A DNA stretch of 64,000 nucleotides from Kalaharituber pfeilii (lineage: Eukaryota; Ascomycota; Pezizomycetes; Pezizales; Pezizaceae), in NCBI GenBank assembly GCA_015179045.1, contig WHUZ01000087.1:124001-188000 (forward strand), in the 5' to 3' direction. Positions 22,275-33,359 of this stretch are shown one piece after another; the first letter of the stretch is position 1, and every line of letters begins with the position of its first letter. Under the pieces are notes generated by a model. The model saw only the letters and a list, made by a program, of their open reading frames with translations. It was not told the origin of the DNA and did not search any database. Made by a program: the position numbers and the translations under genes.

Positions 22275-22927
22275 CAAAAAGGAAAGAAAAAAGAAAGTAT
22301 GGATGACAGAAGAGAATTAAAGGCAACAACGCCGTTTGACGATTCCGTTATCATAGAAAACCTTCCACCTGCGAGCGCGCAAATTTCTATTCGCGAGCGG
22401 ACCGGATTTGCGAGCGGGCCAGAATATCTTTCAATAGCATTTTTGCTATTAATTCAAGTACAGTAGTTTTCAAAGTTGAAATTGTTAATATTGTAATGCT
22501 TCCCATTGGGAGACGTTTTTTTACATTCAATGCTTCAATGTAAAGGAATGACCTGGAAGAATTCGGATGTATACTGTACATGGTCAGCCGATTTATGAAG
22601 TACTCACGCTTTCGAGCGGAAGGAATTGATTGCTCGATTGAAGAAGATAATCCCAAGTACATACAGGACCAATGACTTATATGCCCCTTGCAGCGGCCTC
22701 ACGATTCTCTGAAACATAGACAACGCCACAGAAAGATTTTAGACAACGCCACAGTTAATCCGTCAGTCAAACAGTCGGCCCATAATTCCTCCATGCATTG
22801 GTGCCAGGATTCACCCGTCGGTTCAATAGTTTATAAAAGTAGCTAGTTGAAGTAGCTACTACGACTACAAGGTTCATGAAGGTGCTTGTTATTCACCTCC
22901 AACACATATCATCGTGGCGACCATATT
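22275..22927. other. non-coding
   Basis: GACAACGCCACAG is repeated directly around 22720 and 22743. Otherwise I see nothing. Confidence 0.3.
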
Positions 22928-23013
22928 CCGTCTCACAGTGGTCTTTCTTTTTTTTTATTTTCTATCATTACTCGCATGCCGCCCTGTGCCTACGGCGAGG
23001 TATTAAGTACATA
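22928..23013 (-). mobile_element. F1 copy with upstream segment
   Basis: T-rich tail, CATTACTCGCATGCCGCCC, then GGCGAGGTATTAAGTACATA, the F1 segment upstream of the hairpin. The TSD is not clear. Confidence 0.7.
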
Positions 23014-23515
23014 TGGGTTAAATGAAATAACGGAAATGACATAAAATGAGTCAGTTCCGCATTCTCCTCCCTCGCCTTACAAAGCTGTGGGTATTGATTA
23101 TATGAATCAACAAATCCAGCTTCCTACTTCGCACATACCTCTGCAATACTACGACATCATCCTATACTCACCGTCCTTTTCTATTCTCACTGGCCTCGAT
23201 GATTCCTGAGATATGATGCTGTAGCGAGGGATAGCGCGTGGAAGCTGCGTAAGATGGAGGAGTTTATTTTAAAAAGGCGAACGCTTCGCTAAGCCCGTGT
23301 TACAGGTTATGCTCATAGCTTGCGCACCTAAAGCATAAAACAACAATAACAATTGTGCATCATGTTGAAAACATGGCTATCTTGCCTCCGAACAGAATGA
23401 TCACATGAAGACACAGACATTCCATCCCATCCCTCACACATATTCAACCAACCCTAGTTAAAAAACCCAAATCTTCTCCGCTTCTATGCTCTTGGTCCAC
23501 TTCCAGTTAGCCCTA
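23014..23515. other. non-coding, 3' flank of BTB/H-lectin copy 2
   Basis: No gene seen. Parts resemble the 3' flank of copy 1 (around 16500-16650), so the duplication includes flanking DNA. Confidence 0.4.
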
Positions 23516-25586
23516 CTATACTGGTGTTCCCGCACTAAGGTCGTCATCCTCTCCGAGATTGGGATCAAAAGCCAGATATGCCAACCCTGTTGAGTACATT
23601 TTTGTATCACTCCAAGTATTTGCACGCCACATGAACCCATACTGGTTGGTCTCTGAGCCCTCGACAATCTCTGTCCAAAGCCTGAAGGAAGTGCCAGCCC
23701 CAATATCACAGTTGTGGAGACCGATGAAGATTTTGGGCGTGCTTCTGAAAACTGCCTAATATGATTCAAAGTTATGTTATGATTAGTTTCAAGTAGCCTT
23801 ATAATTTTATGGGAAGCTGACCGTGGAGGACAATGCATCTGTAGAAACTTACCTCTCCGACAAATGACTTGTACCATGCATTCTTTTGCTGAGGATTCTT
23901 CTGAGACCTGAACTGGCCTGTATTGACAACTCCACTGGTAATACCTGGAGTGCCCTCCGGATATGCAACCCATGTCACGCCCAACCCTAATACAATGGTG
24001 TCTTCCCATGTTGACAGCTTCAGTGTAAACCCTTTCTCAGTTGCATCAACCACTTCGACGTTAATTCTCCGATTATAATTCTTATCAAAATGCATCCCAT
24101 TTATAAACAATACCACTTTTGCATTTCTTACAAATGGTTGAGAAAACTGGATTGGAATGAGCTTCGGCCCACCTGCATTAGTGAGTGGTTCAGTCATGTT
24201 ATAAGTCCCAGTGCGGAGGATTGAGTGTTCTGCAGGAATCTCAAGCCAGCGGCACCAGGCCCCATAAATGATAGTAGTACCAGAGTCAAGGATAGTATTG
24301 TAAATTGGGTTGAGATGTTTTTCAACCCATTGGTAGGAAGCATAAAGTTTGATGTTATCGGTGGAGGAGGCATCGATGCTACTAAGGGCAAAGGCGAGGG
24401 AGGGGAGAGGAAGCTGTCCTTGATTGGGTTTGGTCCAGTAAATGGGGCCTTTAGGAGTTTGGGGGTTCCATTGGCCCCAGGCCCTGATATTAACTGTTGA
24501 CAATCTTGAGGTAGAGGGTGCGTTTGGTGTGAGCCTCAGTAATACAAGTGCTGCATCTGGATATTCTCTAATTAAAGAGGCAAACTCTGGAAGGTGGTGA
24601 ATACTGGACAGCATTGAAGCCATAAACTGTAAAAGGTAATCTGCAAGGTCTTCATTCAAATTTGGAAGATTACCTATGGCGTATCTTGCAGCTACCACCA
24701 CCATCACCGGTGTAAGGCTGGTCTGGTCTCCTTGTCGCTTCTTGAGTAATGTCTTCACTTTGCCAAAATTAAAAGTTTTGAATTCCTGAACGTTGAATCG
24801 GTCTGCTAGGACGTAGAGCTTCGTATATATCAGGAGGGCACTGCCTGGATCGTTGAACTCACTGCTACTGAAGTGAATTGCAATGCTCATTCGAGCGAAG
24901 AAATGTCAGCTATCAGACGTTCGAAAATTATACTTGCATTGAGTAGGTGGGTAACTGCGTCTATGCGAACAGTCAGGAGAACATTACATAGTGTATTCCT
25001 TCAAATACGCCCATTGCAGGAATTTCTGTAACGTAACCTGATCAACCTCCCGAAGTAACATCTCTCCCTTCAAGCCTTCCTTCATCTGGTTGTCGGTGTG
25101 CTGTCGCCACTCTGGCGACAGCCTAGCCAATAATTCCTTGTGAACATAACACGCAGAGCCATCGTCCAGAATGATTTTAAAAAGCGGACTTTGGAGGACG
25201 CTCAGGTCTAATGATTCAGTTGCGGTTATGGATGTAGTATTATTTCCTGAGCTCGAGCTAGCTTTTTGCTCCTGTAATTATTTAGCTTTTTTCTTGCGAC
25301 TAAAATAAACAACTTTAGGCGGAACAATTCCTGGTTAGAAGAAAAATAGCATCAACAGGTATAACGGACGATGGGGCACCAAAATCCATGCAGCATGAAG
25401 TTCTAGTCCTAGCTTAAGAAATATCTAAAATCACTAGCGACGACAGGCTGTCCGGAACATGTAAAGCATAGGAACGACTATCTATTTAGTCGTAGATTCT
25501 AATAGCTAGCTCATACTGCAGTGTGCAATGAACAATAAATGGTTCCACCTCACCTCCGACGTTGATGAAGGGGATTTGCTATCCAT
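23516..25586 (-). CDS. BTB/POZ protein with H-type-lectin-like domains, copy 2
   Basis: Exons 25586-25554, 25271-24988, 24867-23853 and 23755-23516 (introns 282, 120 and 97 nt) join in frame to 523 aa. The start is MDSKSPSSTSE. BTB core: SPLFKIILDDGSACYVHKEL, EVDQVTLQKFLQWAY, KLYVLADRFNVQEFKTF. H-lectin-like stretch 1: FVRNAKVVLFINGMHFDKNY and GFTLKLSTWEDTIVLGLGVT. Stretch 2, in the last exon: VFRSTPKIFIGLHNCDIG, FMWRANTWSDTKMYSTGLAY. No signal peptide or membrane segment is present, so a cytoplasmic or nuclear protein is expected. It is highly similar to copy 1 (same orientation, about 5 kb apart), with the same exon structure and an intact first exon. Function is inferred from domains only. 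A ubiquitin-ligase adaptor that reads glycans is one idea; an unrelated beta-sandwich role is equally open. Confidence 0.82.
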
Positions 25587-26062
25587 TTCTGCCATCCCGT
25601 ATAGGTACCGATACCTGCTTGTAATGGCCTTCGTGACAACAATAAGACAGCTAATTTTTCTTTCAAATCGAACGGTAGAGTTGTTCCGAATCTTCAAACC
25701 GTACTGACACAGGATACTCATTACCCAGTCAGCTTTCGATATATTGCGGGGTCGATGTACTAGGAAGTCAGGCCTTCAGCCTTGGCATTTGGATCACGCC
25801 GATCCCTTCCGTATGTACAAGTATGTAATGGTTATCTTATTCACCGCAATATTTGTGGCACAGCATGCATGACGAACAACCCTTTCAGAACATGGTTTGT
25901 GGGTATCCCGCCGTCAAGTGGAGTGATTCTTGCTCATGACTCGGCGGTGGGTTTCGCTTTAACAACTACTGTAATACAGGGACAGCAGGACAGTAGGAAA
26001 CAGTCGAGAGTTCTGAAGTTTATTTCATTTTACTTTTTGCTTACTTCCCACTTACTATCTCC
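25587..26062. other. intergenic, promoter side of BTB/H-lectin copy 2
   Basis: I see no gene or repeat. The region must hold the copy 2 promoter, but no clear TATA box stands out. Confidence 0.3.
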
Positions 26063-26132
26063 TATGTAACTAAATCGCCATAGCCCCCAGGGCGGCACGC
26101 GATCAATGATAAAAAGAAAAAGCAAAAAAAAA
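26063..26132 (+). mobile_element. F1 copy
   Basis: TAAATCGCCATAGCCCCCAG, GGCGGCACGCGATCAATGAT and an A-rich tail. Stem ATCGC/GCGAT. Only a weak AACTAA duplication. Confidence 0.75.
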
Positions 26133-26281
26133 ACAACTAATACAGATTCGCATAGCTTGAATACGAGCTTCTATGGTAGGGCATCGACGCAGCTTGCCAA
26201 GCAGTGCGCGTAGGTTACTCAAAAGCAGCGCTCGTAGTGCTCTCTAACGTCGTCATGTTATTCGTCCTCCTCCATGGTCCT

Positions 26282-27692
26282 CTATAAATCGAATAGAAGC
26301 GAGCTTCTGTCCACTTCTTCCATAGAAACCTCCTCATCAACATCCCCCCACAACTCACTTCCACAAATGCACCTTAAATCTCCCTCATAAACCTGTCCCC
26401 ATTGCCTATAGTTCTGGCAACGATAATATATACGCTTGCGGCCCTCCTCCTGTATGAATGCAATTCGCGTGCGAGCATTTGCCTGGACCGTGTCCGTAAG
26501 GAAATCCGGATAGAGAGCCAATCGGAGATCGAGTTTATCGCAGTCATCGCAACGTAAAAGTGGATACACCATCTCTTCACAGCGGGGGCACCACCGCTGA
26601 AAGGGCTTCATATAGCGCAAGTGGTAGTATCTGTTGATGTCTGTATTTGGCCGAGGGGTAAGGTTGGCAAAAACCTCGGTGCGGAATTCCGAAGGGGCAT
26701 CATAGAGCAAGAAATTCATTAATGCCTCATTTTGCCGAAACGATTCCCAAGCCCATGCCGTAAATCTCACGAGGTAAGCAAGTAGGTGTCCCATTGGGTC
26801 AACGGACGGTCTCCTGACTGAGAATGAACTCTTCGTCGGCTGCTCCTCGGGAGTCAGATCCTCATTCCAGGGGTCATACGAGCAAGACTCTTGAAGTGTT
26901 GTTAGAGGTAGGTTCGCCAGCGCGTACGCGGAAGCCTGGATGAAGTCTGTCACCACACGATCGGAAAACCCATCGTCGCTCCTTCCTATTTTTCCAAGAA
27001 TGCCTGCGACAAGACAAAGGGCCAAGTCCTGCAGTTCCAGTATATTGAATCTATCCCCAAAGACATACAGCTTTACATGCGCCATGAGCTCAGCATCAGT
27101 AGTGTCGTAATCGGGGATCTGAATTTCGCATTGTCCTTTATAGGAGCCAGGTTCTCTGTCGACACAATATTAGCCTATCAGACATCACTCGAACCAGCAG
27201 TCAATTCGTTGCCTTCAGCAGGCCTTACCGAGGGCTAGAAGAATATATGTCCCAAGCAACTGGCTGATATATCATTTTACCTAACATGATTCTGTGTAAT
27301 ACACTTTCAGGTAGATCGGTTCCTGGGTCGCTAAAACGGTCCCTTGGTTCGCCAGAAGTTTCAGAGGCGACTGCAGGTAAGTATCGTTGTGCGGGAGTGG
27401 TATATAACCGAGTATATGCCCACTCCAGAAATCTGTCCAAGGTCATTCTATCTACATCCTGCAGGATCATCGTGCTTTCCGTGCCTTCACGCATCTCGTT
27501 ATTAACATGGCTGTCTAGTTCCCGAGAAAGAGTGGACAGAAGCGCTTTGTGGATGTAATGGTATGTATATGTTGCTGCATCTAGAGTCGTAGAAACCTGA
27601 TCAGTCGCTGTATTATGTGTATTGGGCTCGCCAGGAATAATAATCTTGAATAGGTTTTGGGATCGCAGCCGGTTCCTGTAATCGGCCCTCAT
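26282..27692 (-). CDS. BTB/POZ protein with C-terminal Cys pairs (zinc-ribbon-like)
   Basis: Two exons, 27692-27229 and 27155-26282, separated by a 73-nt intron, give about 445 aa. The first exon holds the BTB fold (RSQNLFKIIIPGE, YHYIHKALLSTLSRELDSHV, ILQDVDRMTLDRFLEWAY). The second opens with ELMAHVKLYVFGDRFNILEL, the usual post-BTB helices of fungal BTB proteins. The tail has CPRCEEMVYPLLRCDDC and later YYRCQNY with LRCICGSELW, four Cys-x2-Cys-like pairs that could bind zinc. It lies next to, and in the same orientation as, the two BTB/H-lectin genes, but its C-terminus is different. An additional upstream exon cannot be excluded. Confidence 0.72.
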
Positions 27693-28319
27693 TGAAACCG
27701 GTCAGTTTAACTGTCCGAAGAGTGATCTCCGAAAAGAGACAAACAGCTCGGCAGGAATGAAAAGATGACATTACGTGGACAACGAGGTCGATGTAGGAAT
27801 TTCAGGCCGAGAGAAACCATGATGTGGGATGATATCCGGCACCGGCAGCTCTCTAGGTACCTCCGAATCTGTCAACATTGTTGTGTCTAGATAAGCTTGA
27901 GCGGTGGATGCGATGATACAGGTTTGCATAGCCTGGAACCAGGTGTTGCTACTACTAGGAGGCGCTCAGGGTCTTGGCAGATGTATTACTTAAGCAATGG
28001 CTTAAGCTATGTATCTATTGTTGGCACTAGTCTCGTAACCAGACTAAGGATCGCAGATCAACGAGCGAGGATGGACACGCTGTCGACAAGGTGCGGGGCT
28101 CCAAGGAAGACGGGAATTGTGTAATCGTGATTGATTTGGCGGTTCAGCCGCAAGCTAATGGGAGGCTCGAGAGCAGCCACCAGAACCCTCGAGACCACGG
28201 AAGAGAGGGCAAGCCACTAGTGGGCGCCACGAAGCCACAGCACAGTCCCTCTCTAGTTGGTTTCCCGTTTGGGTGATCCCTTTGTGGTAGTCATGGGCAG
28301 GCAGCGAAGGGATGCTCAG
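27693..28319. other. intergenic, upstream part of the DIRS-like element
   Basis: No gene seen. The 5' boundary of the DIRS-like element must lie in or near this interval, but I could not find a repeat matching its 3' end. Confidence 0.3.
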
Positions 28320-28326
28320 TATATAG
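28320..28326 (+). promoter_or_regulatory. TATA-like box upstream of the DIRS gag frame
   Basis: TATATAG about 90 bp before the first ATG of the gag-like frame (28414). Position and sequence fit a core promoter. No other evidence. Confidence 0.4.
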
Positions 28327-28413
28327 AAGGGGAGAGGGAGACGCTGGTCCTCCCTCTCCAAGCCGCGTGAGTTGCGAAATCACCCCCCATACCTTTGTTT
28401 TTTCTACACATAT

Positions 28414-29487
28414 ATGCCCCGGTGCCTTATGACCAGTCGCAACTACAGAACTCGCTCACAAACCTCTCGCTCACAAACACCAAACGCTATATCGACATCC
28501 ACCATGCACGCTGGGCCATCTGCTGGGCAAATGGGTTTGTTCGACGAACAAGTCCCAGAAACCCCACCAGCAAACCAGAACGCAGCACCCGCCACAGCAC
28601 CCTCCGCAGCACCCTCCGCGGCTATAGACGAGGATAGAATCGTACAACGGGTGCTACAGGGCCTCCTGGCTGCACAGCAACGGGCAACCCCAGCAGGACC
28701 GATAATACCAGCCTCGGAGGTATCACAGAATGAGGGTAATGACCCCCGCACCCTCCCCCTTCACACAGAATACCCAGCGGTAGACCCGGCTATCTGGCGG
28801 GAGATACTGGAGGGCCGTTTCAAGGCGGAGAACCTCTTAAAGATCAATGCCTCCTTCTACCCCCTTACCGCGGCAAGGAAGCGGAAACAAGAAACCTTGA
28901 CATTGGGACCATACGAAATCCCAACAACCACCCGCGATGTGGAGATCGAGGAATACCGCTCAATTCACACGCTCATGCAGCCTTTCGAGGTATATTGCCA
29001 GGCCCTGGTCCAATTCGCCCCGCAGGGCGTCAAGCTCCGCCTGAGCGCAGCTCTAGCCTTCTATAGGCACCGCTTATACGACCTCTACCATCTGCACACA
29101 TGGGAAAGCATCCGGGTTTTCCACGTGGCGTTTCATCAAAAAAGGATCCTCCTCGACGTCTATGACCCTCAAGGCTGGCGGGAACAGGATCCCACACTGC
29201 AACATCTGTTAATGAGACGCCTACCACGAATGTCGACAGAGCACCTACCGGCAAGCGACGCAAAACGCCAGAAATCATGGGGAGCACCAGCAGCACCGTC
29301 ACAGGGCCCAAGCCCCACCCCATGCTTCCGCTTCAATCAGGGCACATGCAGAAGCCAAAACTGCCGATACGCACACATCTGTATTTCGTGCGCCAAACCC
29401 CACCCAAATTGCCAACAAGGTGCCAATGCACCGGCTACGGGGGCAAATGCAACATCATTTGCGGATCGCATCCAAGCCTCGAGGTAG
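28414..29487 (+). CDS. DIRS-like gag protein with CCCH zinc finger
   Basis: From ATG 28414 (MPRCLMTSRNYRTRS) the frame gives 357 aa. The N-terminus is Ala/Pro-rich and low complexity. A helical centre follows (DPAIWREILEGRFKAENLLK; HTLMQPFEVYCQALVQFAPQ). Near the end a finger CFRFNQGTCRSQNCRYAH (C-x7-C-x4-C-x3-H) is followed by a second Cys/His cluster ICISCAKPHPNC. Gag proteins of DIRS-type elements often carry such fingers and bind the element RNA. The frame is intact. It is followed by a gap of about 60 nt before RT-like sequence begins. Confidence 0.72.
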   Translation: MPRCLMTSRNYRTRSQTSRSQTPNAISTSTMHAGPSAGQMGLFDEQVPETPPANQNAAPATAPSAAPSAAIDEDRIVQRVLQGLLAAQQRATPAGPIIPASEVSQNEGNDPRTLPLHTEYPAVDPAIWREILEGRFKAENLLKINASFYPLTAARKRKQETLTLGPYEIPTTTRDVEIEEYRSIHTLMQPFEVYCQALVQFAPQGVKLRLSAALAFYRHRLYDLYHLHTWESIRVFHVAFHQKRILLDVYDPQGWREQDPTLQHLLMRRLPRMSTEHLPASDAKRQKSWGAPAAPSQGPSPTPCFRFNQGTCRSQNCRYAHICISCAKPHPNCQQGANAPATGANATSFADRIQASR

Positions 29488-29549
29488 CAATTAGAGGGAG
29501 GATCACTAGGGGTAGTAATTAAATCAAATGATTATCCTAGCTCTGAATC

Positions 29550-31539
29550 CTCCGTATATTTTCCATATCACGTGACGTCCCGCAGTGACCATCCCGCAGA
29601 ATTGACCCAGGCCCGCTTCAGGCCGAAGGTTGGGCCCGCTGGCTAAAGAACCACCCAGACCGCTATTATGTTAATACACTCATAAGAATAATCCAATATG
29701 GGGCCAAGATAGGCTACACCGGGCCAGCCCAGCAGATCTTAATCAAAAACCTCCCATCCGCAAACGACGCCCCACAGGTCCTTACGAAAGACCTCCAAGA
29801 GCAGATTTCCCATGGACGGGTTGGTCAGGTCGCAGTACTACCAGAGAATTTTATCTCCTTCCCTAGGCCTTGTCCCAAAAGCTGATGGACGTACGAGGCA
29901 GAAAGAGGACGGAGATGATTGGACCCACTGACCCTTTCCCCCCGCAATACCATGTTAACCGCGGGCATCATGTACTTAAGACGTTTTTTTTTTTTCTTTC
30001 CTTTCAAATAAAACCCTCGCCATAGCCCACAGGGCGGCATGCGAGTAATGAAATAAAAAAAAAAAAAAAAAAAAAGCTGATGGAGGCTGGCGGAGGATAC
30101 ACCACCTATCACACCCACATGGCAACTCAGTCAACGACCACATACCACCCTCGTGGGGCACCCTCGTATATGTCAAGTTCGACGAAGCACTTGCGGCAGT
30201 GGCAAAAAAAGGGAAGGGTGCCATTCTGGTAAAACGAGATTTAGCCAATGCATTCCGCCACATCCCAGTGTCCCCCGAGGACTGGTGGCTACTAGGCTTC
30301 TCCTGGGAAGGAAGCTGGTGGTATGACAAGTACCTACCATTCGGCCTCCGGACCTCGCCCTTCATTTTTGATCTATTCGCAAAAGGGCTACGATGGATCC
30401 TGGAAACCGAGAAAGGCTGGGAGGACATACTCCAATACCTAGACGACTTCTTAAAGGTGCTACATCCACATGCGGATGCAAGTCAGTATGAGCAAGATTT
30501 CGCACAAATCTGCCGGGATCTCGGATTCGAAATCAAGGAGTCCAAAAGCCTACGGTCGACAGTAGCCGAATTCCTAGGAATTCTAATAGACACGAATGCC
30601 ATGCAAGCACGCCTGCCATCAGATAAGCACGCAAAGGCACTCCTACTCCTGAGGCTCTACCTCAAACGCCGGTCACTAACCCTACTCGAACTTCAATCGT
30701 TAACGGGTTTCCTATCGTTCGCGGCAAAAGTGGTACCTATGGGCCGTACCTTCCTGAGACGCCTATATAATGCGCTTTCATCTTACTCCGCACTTAATCG
30801 AAGGTGCCATATCACCGCCGACATGCGAGCAGATCTGCACTGGTGGCTAAATTTCCTCCCATCCTGGGACGGAGTGTCAATTATTCACGCCAATCGGCGA
30901 GAATTCGCTCTTTGGACCGACGCCTCAGGACGTAAAGGAATTGGGGGGTATTACCTACCAAAAGAGGGAGACTCAATGTATGACCTCACGACTATTCCAC
31001 TGGAAAACGCCTTTTCCACGAGAGTGCCTCGCAGGCATCGGGACAAGCACATAAACTTCAAGGAGATGGCCGCAGTCCTCCACTCCCTCCGGCGTTGGGG
31101 AAAAATATGGCATGGTGCTCGCGTGCACATCCACAATGACAACACCGCAGTGGTAAATGGCCTCGCTAGGCGAACAATGAAAGGGGCCGCAATGGACCCC
31201 CTCCGGAAAATCACTCTTCTGAGTGCAAAGGAGGATATTGAGTTGATTGTTCATTGGATACCCACAGGGGAAAACACACTAGCAGATGCTTTATCCCGGT
31301 TCGAGTTCAAGAAAGTAGCTAACCTTGCACCACAGCTGTCCAGGTTACAGACGCCCAAGTCACATATGACCCACCAGAGTCATGGTACAACGACGTTCCA
31401 GACCTCCCGCGACGAGCAGCCAGATACCTCTGGTGGGGACTCTCAGCAACCACCAGACGAACATACCATACCGCGAGACGGGAATATGCACTCTTTTGCG
31501 CCCTCTCCGGTGCCAACCCCTTCCCCGCAACTGCAGTGA
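29550..31539 (+). pseudogene. DIRS-like reverse transcriptase/RNase H, interrupted by an F1 insertion
   Basis: Sequence before the insertion reads QAEGWARWLKNHPDRYYVNT and, in another frame, SLGLVPKADG. After the 182-bp insertion it resumes GWRRIHHLSHPHGNSVNDHI. The RT then runs openly to 31539: KRDLANAFRHIPV, YLPFGLRTSPFIFDLFAKGL, catalytic YLDD in ILQYLDDFLKVL. RNase H follows: FALWTDASGRKGIGGYYLP, HINFKEMAAVLHSL, VHIHNDNTAVVNGL, LADALSRF. An upstream frameshift plus the insertion make this copy non-functional, though the catalytic core after 30199 is intact. Confidence 0.8.
29890..30071 (+). mobile_element. full-length F1 SINE-like unit (182 bp) inside the DIRS RT
   Basis: Begins CGTACGAGGCAGAAAGAGGA, contains CCGCGGGCATCATGTACTTA, the F1 hairpin (CTCGCC...GCGAG) and poly-A. 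TSD AAAAGCTGATGGA at 29877-29889 and 30072-30084. It has the same length and the same 5' sequence as the unit at 55785-55966. Confidence 0.92.
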
Positions 31540-32339
31540 TGCTCTGTGAGTGGGTCGCCTCTCTAGCAGGAAAAGTCAAAACAGAGACTATGAAGCTATA
31601 CCTCACTAGACTGCGGTCCCTGCATGTGGACCTAGGCCACTCAGTCGAAGCCTTCCAGGACCTGAGGCTCCAAAGGATATTAAGGGGTATCAAACGTTTT
31701 CATGGGGAAACCCCGGCACGTCGAGAGAGACTACCCATTACGAGGGACCTCCTCCTCCGGATAGTGGACCAGTTCGGCCGATCACTGGACGATATAGCAT
31801 TACATGCTGCCTTTTGCTTAGCCTTCGCAGGGTTCTTACGAGTTGGAGAATTCACCTGGTCAACCTGGGAGCAGGACGCCCCACAATGGCACCTCACCCG
31901 CAGGTCCATCCAATTCGCGGAGTCACGGGTATACGTGACTCTGCCGGCAAGTAAGACTGACCCCTTCCGGCGCGGAATAACCCTCACAGTCGCAGCAGCT
32001 GGAGATGCGGCATGCCCGGTAACCTCCCTCCAACGGCTGTACCAGCTGGCACCAGCAGCACCAGAAGCCCCACTCTTTTCTCGTCAAAACGGGCTTCCAT
32101 TTACACGGGATCATGTGGTGAATACACTCCGCCGTATACTGGGTCAGCTAGGCATAGGTGGCCAGTACTCAGGCCACTCCTTCCGTAGAGGGGCTGCAAC
32201 CTCAGCGCAGAGGGCAGGGCTATCGAAGGAAGAGATTCAGCTGCTAGGAAGATGGAAATCAGAGGCATACCAGCGGTATATCGAGGTCCATCCGGAGCAC
32301 GTTTTCCAACTCGCACGGCGACTGCATCACCCTCAGTAG
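31323..32339 (+). CDS. DIRS-like tyrosine recombinase
   Basis: The frame is open from 31323 and has an ATG at 31539 that overlaps the RT stop (TGATG). Conserved residues: Arg in LAFAGFLRVGEFTW; HSFRRGAATSAQRAGL (H-x-x-R); LLGRWKSEAYQRYIEVHPE with the Tyr nucleophile. The N-terminal core-binding part ARYLWWGLSATTRRTYHTAR lies upstream of the ATG in this frame and overlaps the RT frame, which is open at the same time. Full-length protein therefore probably needs a -1 shift out of the RT frame within 31323-31539, or a non-ATG start. Such enzymes insert the circular cDNA without target duplication. The frame is intact to 32339. Confidence 0.82.
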   Translation, partial: PCTTAVQVTDAQVTYDPPESWYNDVPDLPRRAARYLWWGLSATTRRTYHTARREYALFCALSGANPFPATAVMLCEWVASLAGKVKTETMKLYLTRLRSLHVDLGHSVEAFQDLRLQRILRGIKRFHGETPARRERLPITRDLLLRIVDQFGRSLDDIALHAAFCLAFAGFLRVGEFTWSTWEQDAPQWHLTRRSIQFAESRVYVTLPASKTDPFRRGITLTVAAAGDAACPVTSLQRLYQLAPAAPEAPLFSRQNGLPFTRDHVVNTLRRILGQLGIGGQYSGHSFRRGAATSAQRAGLSKEEIQLLGRWKSEAYQRYIEVHPEHVFQLARRLHHPQ

Positions 32340-32403
32340 CTCCCTGCCACCGCACAGCGGCAGTGAGCACCTTTGGGGTCCGGTTTGGGGGTCCTTCGGT
32401 TTG

Positions 32404-32439
32404 CCCTGCTTAGTCAGCGAAACGACTGACTAAGCAGGG
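32404..32439. repeat. perfect 14-bp hairpin after the recombinase
   Basis: CCCTGCTTAGTCAG and CTGACTAAGCAGGG are separated by 8 nt, about 65 bp after the recombinase stop. It may be part of the element's 3' terminal repeat or a transcript-end signal. Confidence 0.8.
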
Positions 32440-32450
32440 GCATTAGGGGC

Positions 32451-32749
32451 TACAAACCCCTTGAGCCGATTTCCGCAACCTAAAGAGCATGGATAGGACG
32501 CCTCCTCATTTGTTTTCCTTGTCTTTTTCTGTCATGTATTCCACATAGCAATTCATGTTTGTTTCGAATCGAAGTAGCCGAGGACCATTAGTAGCTGTAT
32601 AACAGACTGAGTGTCGTTTTCACGTAGCTACGAACAATTCTCACCGGTATAATGTAATAGGGGTGTTCTAAATTAAGTCAGAATTATCCCCCGGATATTC
32701 CGGTATCATGACACCACAACAAACGCGGTTTGTTACATGTAAAAAGATT
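32451..32749. other. non-coding
   Basis: 3' flank of the DIRS-like element. No gene recognised. Confidence 0.3.
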
Positions 32750-32815
32750 CCCTGCCATGGCGAACAGCTGCACGCGGGGTTTCGTGATATTAAAGAAAAA
32801 AAAAAAAAAAAAAAC
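32750..32815 (+). mobile_element. F2 short copy with 12-bp TSD
   Basis: Starts CCCTGCCATGGCGAACAGC, ends GGGGTTTCGTGATATTAAAG plus poly-A. TSD TGTAAAAAGATT at 32738-32749 and 32816-32827. Confidence 0.92.
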
Positions 32816-33068
32816 TGTAAAAAGATTGCGATTTTACCATGCCCATTGCCATCTATTCAACTCGCCAACTTCTGGGTGCGATTCACAATCCTAGTGCCCA
32901 GATGCCAAGCCACCCAACACATTGATACTCCCAGACTTGTAAAAAAGCAGTCCGCTTTTACACTGCACCAGTCCACCTCTCCTCATCCATTCCTCACGCC
33001 CACCACTCGGAGCCTCTCCGGGCAGGCAAATTTAGCCGGCCTGATATTCTCTTTCCCATAGAATGATA

Positions 33069-33328
33069 TGGTTGGGGACATCTGTACGCAGAGTGGGGCG
33101 GACATTTGGCTTGATGACTAAGCACTAGTTATGTAGTAATTATATGCACTGTTCGACCCCCACTTTCAAACTGTCGCATCGATTTGGTTTCCTTCCACTT
33201 GCTCACCCCACCGCCCTGCTACTCTCACTGCTGCTCCCCCTATACCAGTTGGACCTCCACTGCATACTGCTCCTCATATACTTGCATATACCTGCATCGG
33301 TCGCAAATATCAGTTGCACATATCGGTC

Positions 33329-33359
<31 letters not shown>

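Larger units (their letters stand above)
28414..32450 (+). mobile_element. DIRS-like tyrosine-recombinase retroelement
   Basis: Order: gag-like frame with CCCH finger, reverse transcriptase, RNase H, tyrosine recombinase, then a 14-bp hairpin. No integrase or LTR is visible. The RT part is broken by an inserted F1 unit (29890-30071). Outer boundaries are uncertain. Confidence 0.82.
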
